From Haematobia irritans (lineage: Eukaryota > Arthropoda > Insecta > Diptera > Muscidae), in the NCBI RefSeq assembly GCF_050003625.1, contig NC_134400.1, positions 44,130,557 to 44,194,556 of the forward strand: a stretch of DNA of 64,000 bases, given 5' to 3'. The position numbers were made by a program, and so were the translations under genes. A model generated the notes under the pieces. That model saw only the letters and a program-made list of their open reading frames with translations, did no database searches and was not told the origin of the DNA. This document shows, in pieces, positions 43,489 through 53,728 of the stretch (position 1 is the first letter of the stretch; every line of letters starts with the position of its first letter).

Positions 43489-46291
43489 ATGGAAAAAAGG
43501 AATTTCGTGTTTTAATAAAATACTGTTTTCTGAAGGGTAAAAATAAGGTGGAAGCAAAAACTTGGCTTGATAATGAGTTTCCGGACTCTGCCCCAGGGAA
43601 ATCAACAATAATTGATTGGTATGTGAAATTCAAGCGTGGTGAAATGAGCACGGAGGACGGTGAACGCAGTGGACGCCCGAAAGAGGTGGTTACCGACGAG
43701 AACATCAAAAACATCCACAAAATGATTTTGAATGACCGTAAAATGAAGTTGATCGAGATAGCAGAGGCCTTAAAGATATCATAGGAACGTGTTGGTCATA
43801 TCATTCATCAATATTTGGATATGCGGAAGCTCTGTGCAAAATGGGTGCCGCGCGAGCTCACATTTGACCAAAACCAACAACGTGTTGATGATTCTGAGCG
43901 GTGTTTGCAGCTCGTAATACACCCGAGTTTTTCCGTCGATATGTGACAATGGATGAAACATGGCTCCATCACTACACTCCTGTGTCCAATCGACAGTTGG
44001 CTGAGTGGACAGCGACCGGTGAACCGAAGCGCGGAAAGACTCAAATGTCCGCTGGCAAAGTATTGGCCTCTGTTTTTTGGGATGGGCATGGAATAAGTTT
44101 TATCGATTATCTTGAGAAGGGAAAAACCATCAACAGTGACTATTATATGGCGTTATTGGAGCGTTTGAAGGTCGAAATCGCGGCAAAACGGCCCCATATG
44201 AAGAAGAAACAAGTATATACGGCCGTAAGTTCGGCTAGGCCGAATCTTATGTACCCTCCACCATGGATTGCGTAGGAACTTCTACTAAAGGCTGTCATCC
44301 ACAATCGAATTACTTGGGTTGCGATAACACTTGCCGATGGCAAGGTATCGTAAAACTTTTTAACACTGTCTTCTAAATTGTAAGTTAGTCCATAAGGGGT
44401 ATATATTAAACAAAAAAAAAAGGCCGATTAAATACGTATATAATTCAGTTTGACAAAATTTTCTATAGAAATAAAATTTTGACAAAATTGTCTATAGAAA
44501 TAAAAACTTGACAAAATTTTCTATAGAAATAAAATGTTGACAAAATTTTCTATAGAAATAAAATGTTGACAAAATGTTCTATAGAAATAAAATGTTGACA
44601 AAATTGTCTATAGAAATAAAATGTTGACAAAATTTTCTACAGAAATAAATTTTTTACAAAATTTTCTATAGAAATAAAATTTTGACAAAATTTTCTATGG
44701 AAATAAAATGTTGACAAACATTGCTATAGAAATAAACTTTTTACAAAACTTTCTATAGAAATGAAATTTTGACAAAACTTTCTATAGTAATAAAATTTGA
44801 CAATTTTTACATGGCTGTTAGAGGCCATATACTAACGAAATGTACCAAATTTCAACCGCATCGGATGACTTTTGCTCCTCCAAGAGGCTCCGGAGGTCAA
44901 ATCTGGGGATCGGTTTATATGGAAGCTATATATAATTATGGACCGATATGGACCAATTTTTGCATGGTTGTTAGAGACCATATACTAACACCACGCACTA
45001 AATTTCAATTGGATCGGATGAATTTTGCTCATCCAAGAGGCTCCAGAGTTAAAATCTGGGGATCGGTTTATATGGGAGCTATATATATTTATGGACCGAT
45101 ATGGACCAATTTTTGCATGCTTGTTAGAGACCGTATACTAACATCAGGTACCCAATTTCAAACGGATCGGATGAATTTTGCCCCTCCAAGAGGCTCCGGA
45201 GGTCAAATCTGGGGATCGGTTTATATGGGAGCTATATATAATTATGGACCGATATGGACCAGTTTTTGCATGGTTGTTAGAGACCATATACTAACACCAC
45301 GTACCAAATTTCAATCGGGTAGGATGAAGTTTGCTCCTCCAAGAGGCTCCGGAGGTCAAATCTGGGGATCGGTTTATATGGGAGCTATATATATTTATGG
45401 ACCGATATGGACCAATTTTTGCATGGTTGTTAGAGACCATATACTAACATCAGGTACCAAATTTCAACCGGATCGGATGAATTTTGCCCCTCCAAGAGGC
45501 TCCGGAGGTCAAATCTGGGGATCGGTTTATATGGGGGCTATATATAATTATGGACCGATATGGACCAATTTTTGCATGGTTGTTAGAGACCGTATACTTA
45601 GACCACGTACCAAATTTCAACCGGATCGGATGAATTTTGCTGCTCCGGAAAGCTCCGCAAGCCAAATTTGGGGATCGCTTTATATGGGGGCTATACGTAA
45701 ACGTGGGCCGATATGGCCCATTTTCAATACCATCCGACCTACATCAATAACAACTACTTGTGCCAAGTTTCAAGTCGATAGCTAGTTTCGTTCGGAAGTT
45801 AGCGTGATTTCCACAGACGGACGGACAGCCGAACAGACGGACGGACATGCTTAGATCGACTCAGAATTTCACCACGACCCAGAATATATATACTTTATGG
45901 GGTCTTAGAGCAATATTTCGATGTGTTACAAACGGAATGACAAAGTTAATATACCCCCATCCTATGGTGGAGGGTATAAAAAGTGTTGTTCCACCAAGAC
46001 AACGCACCGTGCCACAAGTCATTGAGAACGATGGCAAAAATTCATGAATTGGTCTTCGAATTGCTTCCCCACCCACCGTATTCACCAGATCTTGCCCCCA
46101 GCGACTTTTTCTTGTTCTCAGACCTCATAAGGATGCTCGTAGGGAAAAAATTTGGCTGCAATGAAGAGGTGATCGCCGAAACTGAGGCATATTTTGAGGC
46201 AAAACCGAAGGAGTACTACCAAAATGGTATCAAAAAATTGGAAGGTCGTTATAATCGTTGTATCGCTCTTGAAGGGAACTATGTTGAATAA
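43489..46291 (+). pseudogene. Himar1-like mariner transposase pseudogene
   Basis: Starts at ATGGAAAAAAGG, where one A appears lost from the A-run, so the frame shifts after the start. The rest reads VEAKTWLDNEFPDSAPGKST, then a TAG replaces a Lys codon after EALKIS (43782). A small deletion after RCLQL (about 43910) shifts frame again. TMDETWLHHYTPVSNRQ through RPHMKKK is intact to 44209, where a family-A helentron is inserted. It resumes VLFHQDNAPCHKS and PYSPDLAPSDFFLF and ends EGNYVE at 46291. The DD34D residues are all present, and the remaining sequence is very close to Himar1. It carries four separate lesions, so it is dead. Confidence 0.92.
44210..45981 (+). mobile_element. Helentron-like repeat, family A, inserted in the mariner
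   Basis: Begins CAAGTATATACGGCCGTAAG immediately after the mariner codons for MKKK and ends with the hairpin and GGGTATAAAAA before GTGTTGTTCC. It holds a 29-bp minisatellite (44450-44800), seven ~170-bp modules and the standard tail. The 338-residue ORF (44769-45785) is module translation. Because the mariner sequence is known, this copy defines both ends of family A. Confidence 0.85.
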
Positions 46292-46829
46292 TAAAAACGA
46301 ATTTTGACAAAAAAAAATGTGTTTTTCTTTGTTAAACCGGGGACTTATCAGCCAACCTGTTATACCAAAACATGAACCGATACTCACCATTTTTGGCAAA
46401 CCTCTTTGTGGTCCTAAAATACCTCTAGACTTCCAATTTCATGCAAATTGGAAAGAAACTACGATTTTTATAAGCTCAAGGCCCCAAATCGGGGGGTCGG
46501 TTTATATGGGGGCTACCAAAACATGGACCGATATAGCCCATCTTCGAACTTGATCTGCTTGGTGACAAAAAACGAGTTTGTGCAAAATTTAAGCAAGATA
46601 ACTTTATTATTGAAGGCTGTAGCTTGATTACAACAGACATCCAGAGAGACAGACGGACATGGCTATATCGTGTTAGAATTTCTCCCTGATCAAAATATAT
46701 ATACTTTATATAATTGGAAATAGATATTTCGATGTGTTACAAACGGAATGACAAACTAATTATACCCCCGTCACCATTCTATGATGGTGGGTATAAAAAA
46801 GTTTGATACAGACCATCTCTGATTAGAAT

Positions 46830-46890
46830 CGCTGATGTCACACCAATATCACAAAAATAAGTAAATATTTTTCGAGATTTTTTTTCACTT
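46830..46890. repeat. Short repeat shared with 12995-13045
   Basis: GCTGATGTCACACCAATATC then ACAAAAATAAGTAAATATTT and TTCGA are matched at 12995-13045, next to the mariner N-terminal fragment there. It is possibly a shared transposon end. Confidence 0.45.
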
Positions 46891-46897
46891 TGAAGTT

Positions 46898-47045
46898 TTT
46901 CATAGGTGAATAATCCCTTCTCAGTAAAGCCGGAGACACTTCTTCAGTAAGTGGTTACACCGGTCCCTTGTCATTGAGCTAAACATAGAATCGGGCAGCA
47001 CTAATTGTCGAAGTGAGCCCGAAATATCGGGCTGCCATTATAATC
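46898..47045 (-). mobile_element. SINE-body fragment
   Basis: The minus strand carries GGCAGCCCGATATTTCGGGC, TTAGTGCTGCCCGATTC and GTTTAGCTCAATGACAAGGG, matching the SINE-like body at 52255-52340. The tRNA-like head is absent. Confidence 0.55.
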
Positions 47046-47347
47046 CAACCAAAATTATTAAAGTCAAGGAAACATTCTCAAAACATAATACTTCCATCTC
47101 GTCCGAAATTACATTCGTATATAGTTTTTTTTTTTTTAAATACCGCCACGAACCATTCTCTAAATTTATTATCTTTACTCCAGAAGAGCCAAGATATGTG
47201 AAATTTTCTTTTTGAAAGATGATAAATAACATTTATATAATTATTTTATAGTTTATTTTCTAAAATCTATTTATTTAAATATTACAATTATTAGGTAAAT
47301 CAAAATCAAACATTGGTTCCTAACGCTAAATTCAATAGGACATAATA

Positions 47348-47578
47348 CACAGAAAAAATTGGGTTTTTTCTTCAATCACTGATCCAATTAATTTTTAATT
47401 GAAATTTTTTCAATCACAGAGATGATAGTATCAATCACCAAAGTCAATTAGAAAATTAATTGATCCAATTAATTTGGTTTTTATTTTAAAAATTAATAAT
47501 CAATTGGATGTTTTAATTTTTTTTCTTTAATTTAATTAAAATAGTAATTGAAAAAATTTTGGCCCTATTTTTTCTGTG
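47348..47578. mobile_element. CACAGAAAA...TTTTCTGTG MITE just downstream of gene 3
   Basis: 231 bp, ends CACAGAAAAAATTGGG and CCTATTTTTTCTGTG, with TA on the left and TT on the right. The interior is CAATTAATT/AATTGATT repeats that pair with each other. The right end lies 34 bp from the gene-3 stop codon. Confidence 0.6.
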
Positions 47579-47612
47579 TTAGTATTTATTTTTATTTTTT
47601 ATTCATTACAAC

Positions 47613-48965
47613 TCATCGTAATATTTTCACATATTTATTATTTGATTTTAAGGGATGAGCTTTAAGTTGATGTTCCATAAAGTCCTTTGATGACGACATT
47701 GAAAGATTACAAAATGAGCAAACATAAATGCGATTATTAACGCTACTGGTGGTTTCCTGGGGCTTAGATTTAAACAGATTCGATTGCTTGAGCAATTTAA
47801 TGGCTGGAACCCTAAATGATCTTCTACCCACTGGATATTTATGGACATTTTTTCCAGATCTTGGAACACTGCCATATCTAATGTGAGTATCGAAATTGTG
47901 ACCACAAGTTTTACATATTTTCAGAGGTTGCCTTTCCACACTATGGCGTATCTTGTAATGATGATTAAGATCGTATAACGATGGAAATCCCTGATTACAT
48001 ACAATACACTGAGTAAATTGCTTTTCACAATGGGCCATATTAATTTTCTGAAGTCTCACATCCATGACATCGTTGGAGCTAGTGGTGGACGAGGATGAAC
48101 CCTCCTCCAGGGAACATTGTTGACATTGATTTGTATCGAGAGTATGTCGTGTGGCTATGTGAAGTTTTATATCTTTTTTACTGTTCCAATGGAACCCACA
48201 CCATTCACATTGCAATGGAGTTTTTGAAACACTGGCTGCTGTTATGGGCTCAGACAGAGAGACAGATTGTTGACCTCCTTTGACCTTGGATTTATTTAGC
48301 AAGCTACGATTTTGTGTTTGTTCATGGGGTATTTGTATAAAATTCTTAATTTCTGGAGGAGTGAAATCTCTATCCATGCCATAGTTGGATACCGAAGGCA
48401 TTTCTATGCCTCCAATATTTTGATAATCACAGGATTCGTCATCTACATAGTCGTCCGCAGATGGCTTTACATCATTGGGGGGTTCATTAAATATTTGCTC
48501 AACACATATTTCCTGTAATCCACCACCACCATTTTCTCCATCATCGTCTTCGCCTTCGTCATCATCGTCATTTAGTTCTTCAATTTCCATCACAAAACAA
48601 TCTTTTGACGATTGCTGTTGCAATTGTCCTTTTGCTGCCATAAACGATTGATATTCATCCTCTAGAAATTCTTCACATGTTGAACCAGCATCCGCATTTG
48701 AATTATCACCTTCAGCATCACCTAATTCCACCAAATTTACAGTACTTTGATCTTCGGTTTGTTGAAGATCATCTTGATTAACAATGTCGAGCAATGTTTG
48801 GTCAAGCACCTCATCCTTAATGATAAACTGTTCCGAAGACAATCCCTCGGTAAGTTTCTGTTGGGCTTCATGTACAGATTTTTGAAAACAACAAAAGGAC
48901 CATACTTGATGCCAGCACTCTTGGCATATACCAGTAAGTTGGATATATTTTTTGATATCTAATAC
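47613..48965 (-). CDS. ZAD-C2H2 zinc-finger transcription factor (gene 3), exon 2
   Basis: Opens at the acceptor CTCCATAG|GTATTAG in phase 0 with VLDIKKYIQLTGICQECW, completing the ZAD begun at 53729-53854. It is 450 codons plus stop. After the ZAD comes EAQQKLTEG, then a strongly acidic linker (NDDDDEGEDDDGENGG). C2H2 fingers are CEWCGFHWNS, CIVCNQGFPS and CSFCNLSMSS, with two incomplete ones between (CQQCSLEEG and CKTCGHNFDT lack proper histidines). It ends NNKYVKILR. Total product is about 492 residues. A TTTATT within 30 bp of the stop may be the poly(A) signal. It is the nearest paralogue of gene 2 by ZAD sequence. Confidence 0.88.
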   Translation of the reverse strand, partial: VLDIKKYIQLTGICQECWHQVWSFCCFQKSVHEAQQKLTEGLSSEQFIIKDEVLDQTLLDIVNQDDLQQTEDQSTVNLVELGDAEGDNSNADAGSTCEEFLEDEYQSFMAAKGQLQQQSSKDCFVMEIEELNDDDDEGEDDDGENGGGGLQEICVEQIFNEPPNDVKPSADDYVDDESCDYQNIGGIEMPSVSNYGMDRDFTPPEIKNFIQIPHEQTQNRSLLNKSKVKGGQQSVSLSEPITAASVSKTPLQCEWCGFHWNSKKDIKLHIATRHTLDTNQCQQCSLEEGSSSSTTSSNDVMDVRLQKINMAHCEKQFTQCIVCNQGFPSLYDLNHHYKIRHSVERQPLKICKTCGHNFDTHIRYGSVPRSGKNVHKYPVGRRSFRVPAIKLLKQSNLFKSKPQETTSSVNNRIYVCSFCNLSMSSSKDFMEHQLKAHPLKSNNKYVKILR

Positions 48966-49249
48966 CTATGGAGTTGTAGAAAGAATAGCAAAAAAGAATT
49001 GAGTATATGCCCAAAATGATGTCATTGTGTGTCTTATATGTCGCCAATGGTAAAGAATGTTCAAAGTATTGTTAATATGCTAAACGTTTTTTAATAAATA
49101 AAAAAAATGTTTTTTTTTTTTCAATATTTTTGGTTTTGGGTCTCTTCAGCCTTGTACGATCGAATCTTGTCCTGTCCTGTACGTCCATTTGCTTTTCGTA
49201 ATTGTTTCTCGTAAGACAAAGAACCAGTTTCCTAGACGCTTTTCATGAA

Positions 49250-49660
49250 TATAATATTTTTTGTCTTCAATCAAGAAATTAATTGATTCAATTAAATTTT
49301 AATTGAATAAACAAACATTTAAAAATTTATCAATTAATGGACACAATTAACTTGTGTGCATAGAAAAAATATTTTTTTAATTTTTATCAATAAATTAAAT
49401 GGTCCAGTTTTTCATTGAAGCTACTTCAATCATCGCCATCAATAAAAAAAATAGTTGATCCACATAAAATGTTTTTAATTGATAATAGTAATTATTATGA
49501 TTAAAAAAATAATAGAATCAATTAATATTTTTAATTGAACTTTTTCCAAACTGAATTGAAATTGTAATAGAAAAAGCATTGCTTATATTTTTTTCGATTT
49601 GACCGATTTATGTTTTGATTAAAAAATTCATTGCATTAATTTAATTTTGAAATTTTTTCG
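49250..49660. repeat. AATTGATT/AATTAATT-rich repeat
   Basis: Runs of TTAATTGAA, AATTGATT and TTTAATTGATAATAGTAAT; the last phrase with its GATCCACATAAAATG neighbour is repeated at 49980-50050. The interior style matches the CACAGAAAA elements. The exact ends are unclear. Confidence 0.5.
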
Positions 49661-50311
49661 TCAGCATTATTTTTTGTCGTGAGCGTGATTTTGATCGTGA
49701 ACGTCAATTATATGGTGCGTAGATTTTAGCGTACGCGTTTCGTAATCGTGAACATGGATTTTTTGGTCAGCGTCAATTTTATCATGAGCGTCGTTTTTTT
49801 CGTGGGCGTGAATTCTATCATGAAGCTGAATTTTATCGGGAATATAGTGCGAGAATTTTTTCGTCAGCGTAAATTTTTTGTGAGTGTGAATTGTATCGTG
49901 AGCGTGAATTTTTGCATCAATGAGTGCATTTTATCGTAAAAATGAATTTTTTCGTTATCATCGCCATCAATAAAAAAATTAGTTGATCCACATAAAATGT
50001 TTTTAATTGATAATAGTAATTTTTATGCTTAAAAAAAATAATAGAATCAATTAATATTTTTAATTGAACTTTTTCCAAACTGAATTGAAATTGTAATAGA
50101 AAAATCATTGCTAATATTTTTTTCGATTTTCACCCATTTATTTTTTTCGATTTGACCAATTTATGTTTTGATTAAAAACTTAATTGCATTAATTTAATTT
50201 TTAATTAAATATATTTTCAATTTCAATTAAAATTTTTATTGGCAAAATTTTAGAGATTTTCTCGTGAGCCTGAGTTCCATCGTGAACGTGAATATGATGG
50301 ATATCGTGGAA

Positions 50312-51124
50312 CCCGAGTAAAAATTGAGAGATCCGAAAATTGGTAAGATCTAATTGATATAGAATTAGATCTGATCAGATCACAAAATTGGCCTAGATCT
50401 AATATAATTATATAAAGCCCTATATGCAGATAGATCTGATGCTAGATCTTCTCATACACAGAAAAAAATATCACCAAAATATTTCCAATTAAAAAGTTAA
50501 TTGAATTTGAAAATTTTTTCAATTAATAAATTAATTGGTACAATTAACTTTTTAATCAAGATAGAAACATTAAGTTAATTAAGTCAATGATTGAAAATTT
50601 TAAAATTTTTAATTAAAAAGTTAATTGATACAATTAACTTTTAATCAAATTCGGAAGACTAAGTCAGTTTATGATGTTGATGAACATTTTTTTAAATTCT
50701 TGATTAATTTTTTTTCAAACAATCAATTGTTAATCCAAATAAAAATTCTAAGCCAATTCAGAATTTAATTGAAAATAGTTACCTTTTTTTAATTAATAAA
50801 TTAATTGAGTTTTGCAATCAACATCAATTAAATTTTTAATTGAATCAATTAAAAAATTAATTGAAATATGGCAATGAAATCAATTAATTTTTTAATCAAG
50901 AATTTTTTCTATGCCCAATTAAAACTGTGATTGATACTATCATTTTCGTGATTGAAGACATTTCAATTAAAAAATTAATTGGAACAATTAATTTCGTGAT
51001 TGAATCAGAAAAAAAATTTTTTGTGTGTATATGGGATTATATCTCATCACATTTGGTTAGATCCAAAGTGGCCAATTTTGTGATCTGATCATATCTAATT
51101 AGATCCACACATTTTTAACACGGG
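50312..51124. mobile_element. CCCGTGTTAAAAAT-ended MITE with long inverted repeats
   Basis: The left arm CCCGAGTAAAAATTG to TCTGATCAGATCACAAAATT and the right arm (complement CCCGTGTTAAAAATGTG to ATGATCAGATCACAAAATTG) align over about 70 bp. The centre is replaced by the element 50457-51027. AGATCTAATT motifs are frequent. No target duplication is clear. Confidence 0.55.
50457..51027. mobile_element. CACAGAAAA...TTTTGTGTG TIR element with TA duplication
   Basis: Ends CACAGAAAAAAATATCACC and AAATTTTTTGTGTG, flanked by TA (50455-50456, 51028-51029). The interior is many TTAATTGA / TCAATTAA phrases in both orientations. It lies inside the element 50312-51124. Confidence 0.6.
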
Positions 51125-51562
51125 AATTTAACGTGAGCGTGAGTTCCATCGTGAACGTGAATATTCACGATTATCGTGGAAATTATAGTGAGCGTGAATT
51201 TTTTCGTCAGCGTTATTTTTTGTCGTGAGCGTGATTTTGATCGTGAACGTCAATTATATGGTGCGTAGATTTTAGCGTACGCGTTTCGTAATCGTGAACA
51301 TGGATTTTTTGGTCAGCGTCAATTTTATCATGAGCGTCGTTTTTTTCGTGGGCGTGAATTCTATCGTGAAATTGAATTTTATCGGGAATATAGTGCGAGA
51401 ATTTTTTCGTCAGCGTAAATTTTTTGTGAGTGTGAATTGTATCGTGAGCGTGAATTTTTGCATCAATGAGTGCATTTTATCGTAAAAATGAATTTTTTCC
51501 TCAGTGTTAATTTTTAATTCACGCTAACGAAAAAAATACGTTCATATTTTTTTCGTTACGTT

Positions 51563-51598
51563 CACTGTAAAATCTACGCATGCGTAGATTTTACAGTG
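51563..51598. repeat. Perfect 36-bp palindrome
   Basis: Arms CACTGTAAAATCTACGCA and TGCGTAGATTTTACAGTG are exact reverse complements with no spacer, centred at 51580/51581. It sits inside the CGTGAGCGTGAAT array, where single copies of GTAGATTTTA also occur (49720 and 51266). Confidence 0.9.
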
Positions 51599-52254
51599 CA
51601 CGTTATTTTTTTCTTAATCGTGACTTTTTTTTGTGAGCGTGAATTATATCGTGAAGGTGAAGCATATCGTGATATCGTGCAAGAATTTTATCGTCAACGC
51701 AAATTTTTGCGCCAGTGAGCATTTTATCAAGAGCGTGATTTTTTTCGGGTGTGAGAATTTTAATGTGAACGTGAGTCAGTGTGAATTTTTTTGTTTCAAG
51801 TGAATTTTAACGCGAACGTAATATTTTCAGGGTTGATAAAGTTGACACTTTTGACACATTTTTAAACCTTAAATTAAAATATGAACATCAGTTTAAAGCA
51901 TTTTATCTTTAATGACAGTTGAAACACTTCTCTCATGATCAAACAAAAAATTTTATTTTTGGACGCGTAAAGCCGAGGAGGATGATTGTCTATGCTAAGA
52001 ATTTAAAATATAACGGTGATAAATACGTCTGAGTTCGAATGAAACAGATCTTAAGCAACGTATTGCTAGATATGAGCATCTGCAGTGACTCAGCTCTCTT
52101 AAATGTCGTTTGCAAGATTGCTTCCCACAATGGAAAGAATCAAGCAATAGCTCATTCCAATTTTAGGTCTTTTTCACACATTGCAATCGACAGCAAATTG
52201 TCTTAATTTAGTAATTTATGAATTGCAGCATTATTTCAGGATGACAATCTGTAT

Positions 52255-52542
52255 CACAAGGCGGCATGTTAACGACTTTATCTTGACTGAGTGCTGCCCG
52301 ATTCCATGTTAAGCTCAATGACCAGAGACGTCCTTTTATAGCCGAGTCCGAACAGAGTTCCACATTGCAGAGAAATCACTTAGAGAAGCTTTGAAACACT
52401 CAGAAATGTCACCAGCATTACTGAGGTGGTATAATCCACAGCTGAAAAACTTTTTTTGGTGTTCGTTCGAAGCAGGAATCGAACCCACAACTTTGTGTAT
52501 GCAAGGCGGGCATGCTAACCATTGCACCATGGTGGCTCCCAA
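52255..52542 (-). mobile_element. tRNA-derived SINE-like element
   Basis: On the minus strand a tRNA-like head (52466-52540) is followed by a unique body: TGGATTATACCACCTCAGTA, TTTCTAAGTGATTTCTCTGC-like, GGCTATAAAAGGACGTCTCT and TTAACATGGAATCGGGCAGC. Body fragments recur at 16700-16800 and 46898-47045, supporting a dispersed SINE. The 3' tail is not clean. Confidence 0.6.
52466..52540 (-). other. tRNA-like SINE head
   Basis: The minus strand reads GGGAGCCACCATGGTGCAAT, where TGGTGCAATGG is the A box, through TTAGCATGCCCGCCTTGCAT to GTGGGTTCGATTCCTGC as B box and T-arm. It is related to the 9178 and 28638 modules. It is a promoter-type remnant, not a tRNA gene. Confidence 0.65.
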
Positions 52543-53728
52543 AAAAAATGATATTTATCATCCCTGAATCTTTTTCGTGAACATGAATTTTAGGGTGAAC
52601 GTAAATTGTACGTGTATGCGAATTTTGTCGTGATCGTAATGTTGAAGAAATTTTACCCACGCATGTCAAATTTTACTTCAGTTCCATTCACGCATATTCA
52701 CGAGTTTGTTCATAGCTCGCATGATTCACGAATGTCACGACAATTTCGTGTAAAGCGCACATATCTAATGCCTATGCCCGTCTTGCACACAGAGGGTATT
52801 CGGTTCAATCCCAACTTCGACCGAATACCGAAAAGTTTTTCTGCTGTTTACGTTCAAGACGAAATTCGCCTTCACGGTTTTAATCACGCTCAAGATTTCA
52901 ATAGCGTCTATTATTTGGTGGTTCTCTGGTGAAAAATATTTAACTTTTGCTATTTTCACGTTTACTCACCAATGGTGGGTTATGAAAATTTTCCTTGGTT
53001 ATAAGTTACGGGAATTTTTGTGAGTGACGAGAATTGTCGCGAAATGTGCCTTAGACTTTAAACGTTTTTCGTTCTTGAGTACCAACGATACTAGCGGATA
53101 TATTTTATCAAAAATCATACGTCTGTCGAGAAATTAATCGGCACACTTTACAAATATATTTTTTTGGAAATTTCCTATATTTTATAATAAAGCTATTTTA
53201 TACGCCAAAAATGCATAAAATTTAAAGATATTGCGAAAAACAAATAATTTTTATATAATGCCTCGAAAGAACTGCTTGTGAAGTGACAATAAAGCCTATC
53301 TCTAGAAGAGCATTTTTGGATGTACATTAAAAGTAATTGTTTGGGAGGAACTTCCAATTTGTGTTTTTTTTTTGCTGGGAACTTAAATGCAGAGTTATTA
53401 TATCGTCAAATACGCTTGACTTATTTTTTTTTAATAAAAATGTATAAACAAATTTTTGTCTACTATTCATAAATTTTTGATTGAAAATTAATTGAAATTC
53501 ATTTTTTAAACAATTAAAATTAATGAGAATCAATTAATGATTAATTGGATGTTGATAATTGATTTATTTTATTAACTTCATCATTGATGCAATTTCAGTT
53601 AAAAATGAATTATAACCAATTAATTTAATAAGAGAAGCCAACAAAAATGTGTGTTTCGTCTGTAGTTAATGTTTGAACATTTTCCTTGCCAATGGGACAC
53701 TTGATTGATTGATCTCAAAAAATCTTAC

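Larger units (their letters stand above)
43342..46360 (+). mobile_element. Himar1-like mariner (irritans subfamily), interrupted
   Basis: Inverted ends ACAGGTTGGCTGATAAGTCC (about 27 bp) and a TA duplication at 43340-43341 and 46361-46362. The flanking family-B sequence GGGGGCTATACCAAAAC is restored when the element is removed. Without the family-A insert the element is about 1.25 kb, the usual mariner length. Confidence 0.92.
41368..46800 (+). mobile_element. Helentron-like repeat, family B, host of a transposon nest
   Basis: The head ACAAG-TATATACAGCAGTAAG is split at its TA by a DD41D element (41375-42308). The body has modules with CCCAAGAAATAAAATC and TATGGGGGCTATACCAAAA, split again at TA by a mariner (43342-46360). 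The tail TTACAAACGGAATGACAAAC and hairpin CCGTCACCATTC...GATGGTGGGTATAAAAA end at 46800. Removing the insertions leaves one coherent element. Confidence 0.7.
49665..51840. repeat. Degenerate CGTGAGCGTGAAT array with a 1546-bp duplication
   Basis: TCGTGAGCGTGAATTTT and variants recur through 49665-49960, 50240-50310 and 51124-51840. A ~310-bp block starting TTTTTTGTCGTGAGCGTGAT is present at about 49665 and about 51210, nearly identical and 1546 bp apart. The paired ORFs 49748-49939 and 51294-51485 come from it. Similar repeats continue weakly at 52565-53060. The array resembles the core of the hAT-like MITE at 27658-28250. Confidence 0.65.
48966..53728 (-). other. 4.8-kb intron of gene 3, repeat-filled
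   Basis: Donor GTAAGA at 53728, acceptor CATAG at 48966. It contains CGTGAGCGTGAAT arrays, AATTGATT arrays, a nested MITE pair and a SINE-like element. The segments 49020-49240 and 53060-53520 are AT-rich with nothing recognised, except a CCCAGCAAAA-type terminus at 53362-53381. Confidence 0.75.

Noticed and set aside
44769..45785. 338-codon ORF on the plus strand, one of the longest in the window
   Set aside because: It is a translation of seven tandem ~170-bp helentron modules whose unit length keeps frame. The peptide repeats the same motifs and runs into the standard family-A tail. The same applies to 39381-40082 and 25628-26110.
49748..49939. Paired near-identical hydrophobic ORFs here and at 51294-51485
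   Set aside because: Identity comes from the 1546-bp-spaced duplication of the CGTGAGCGTGAAT array. The peptides (VSVNF repeats) are the translation of that repeat.
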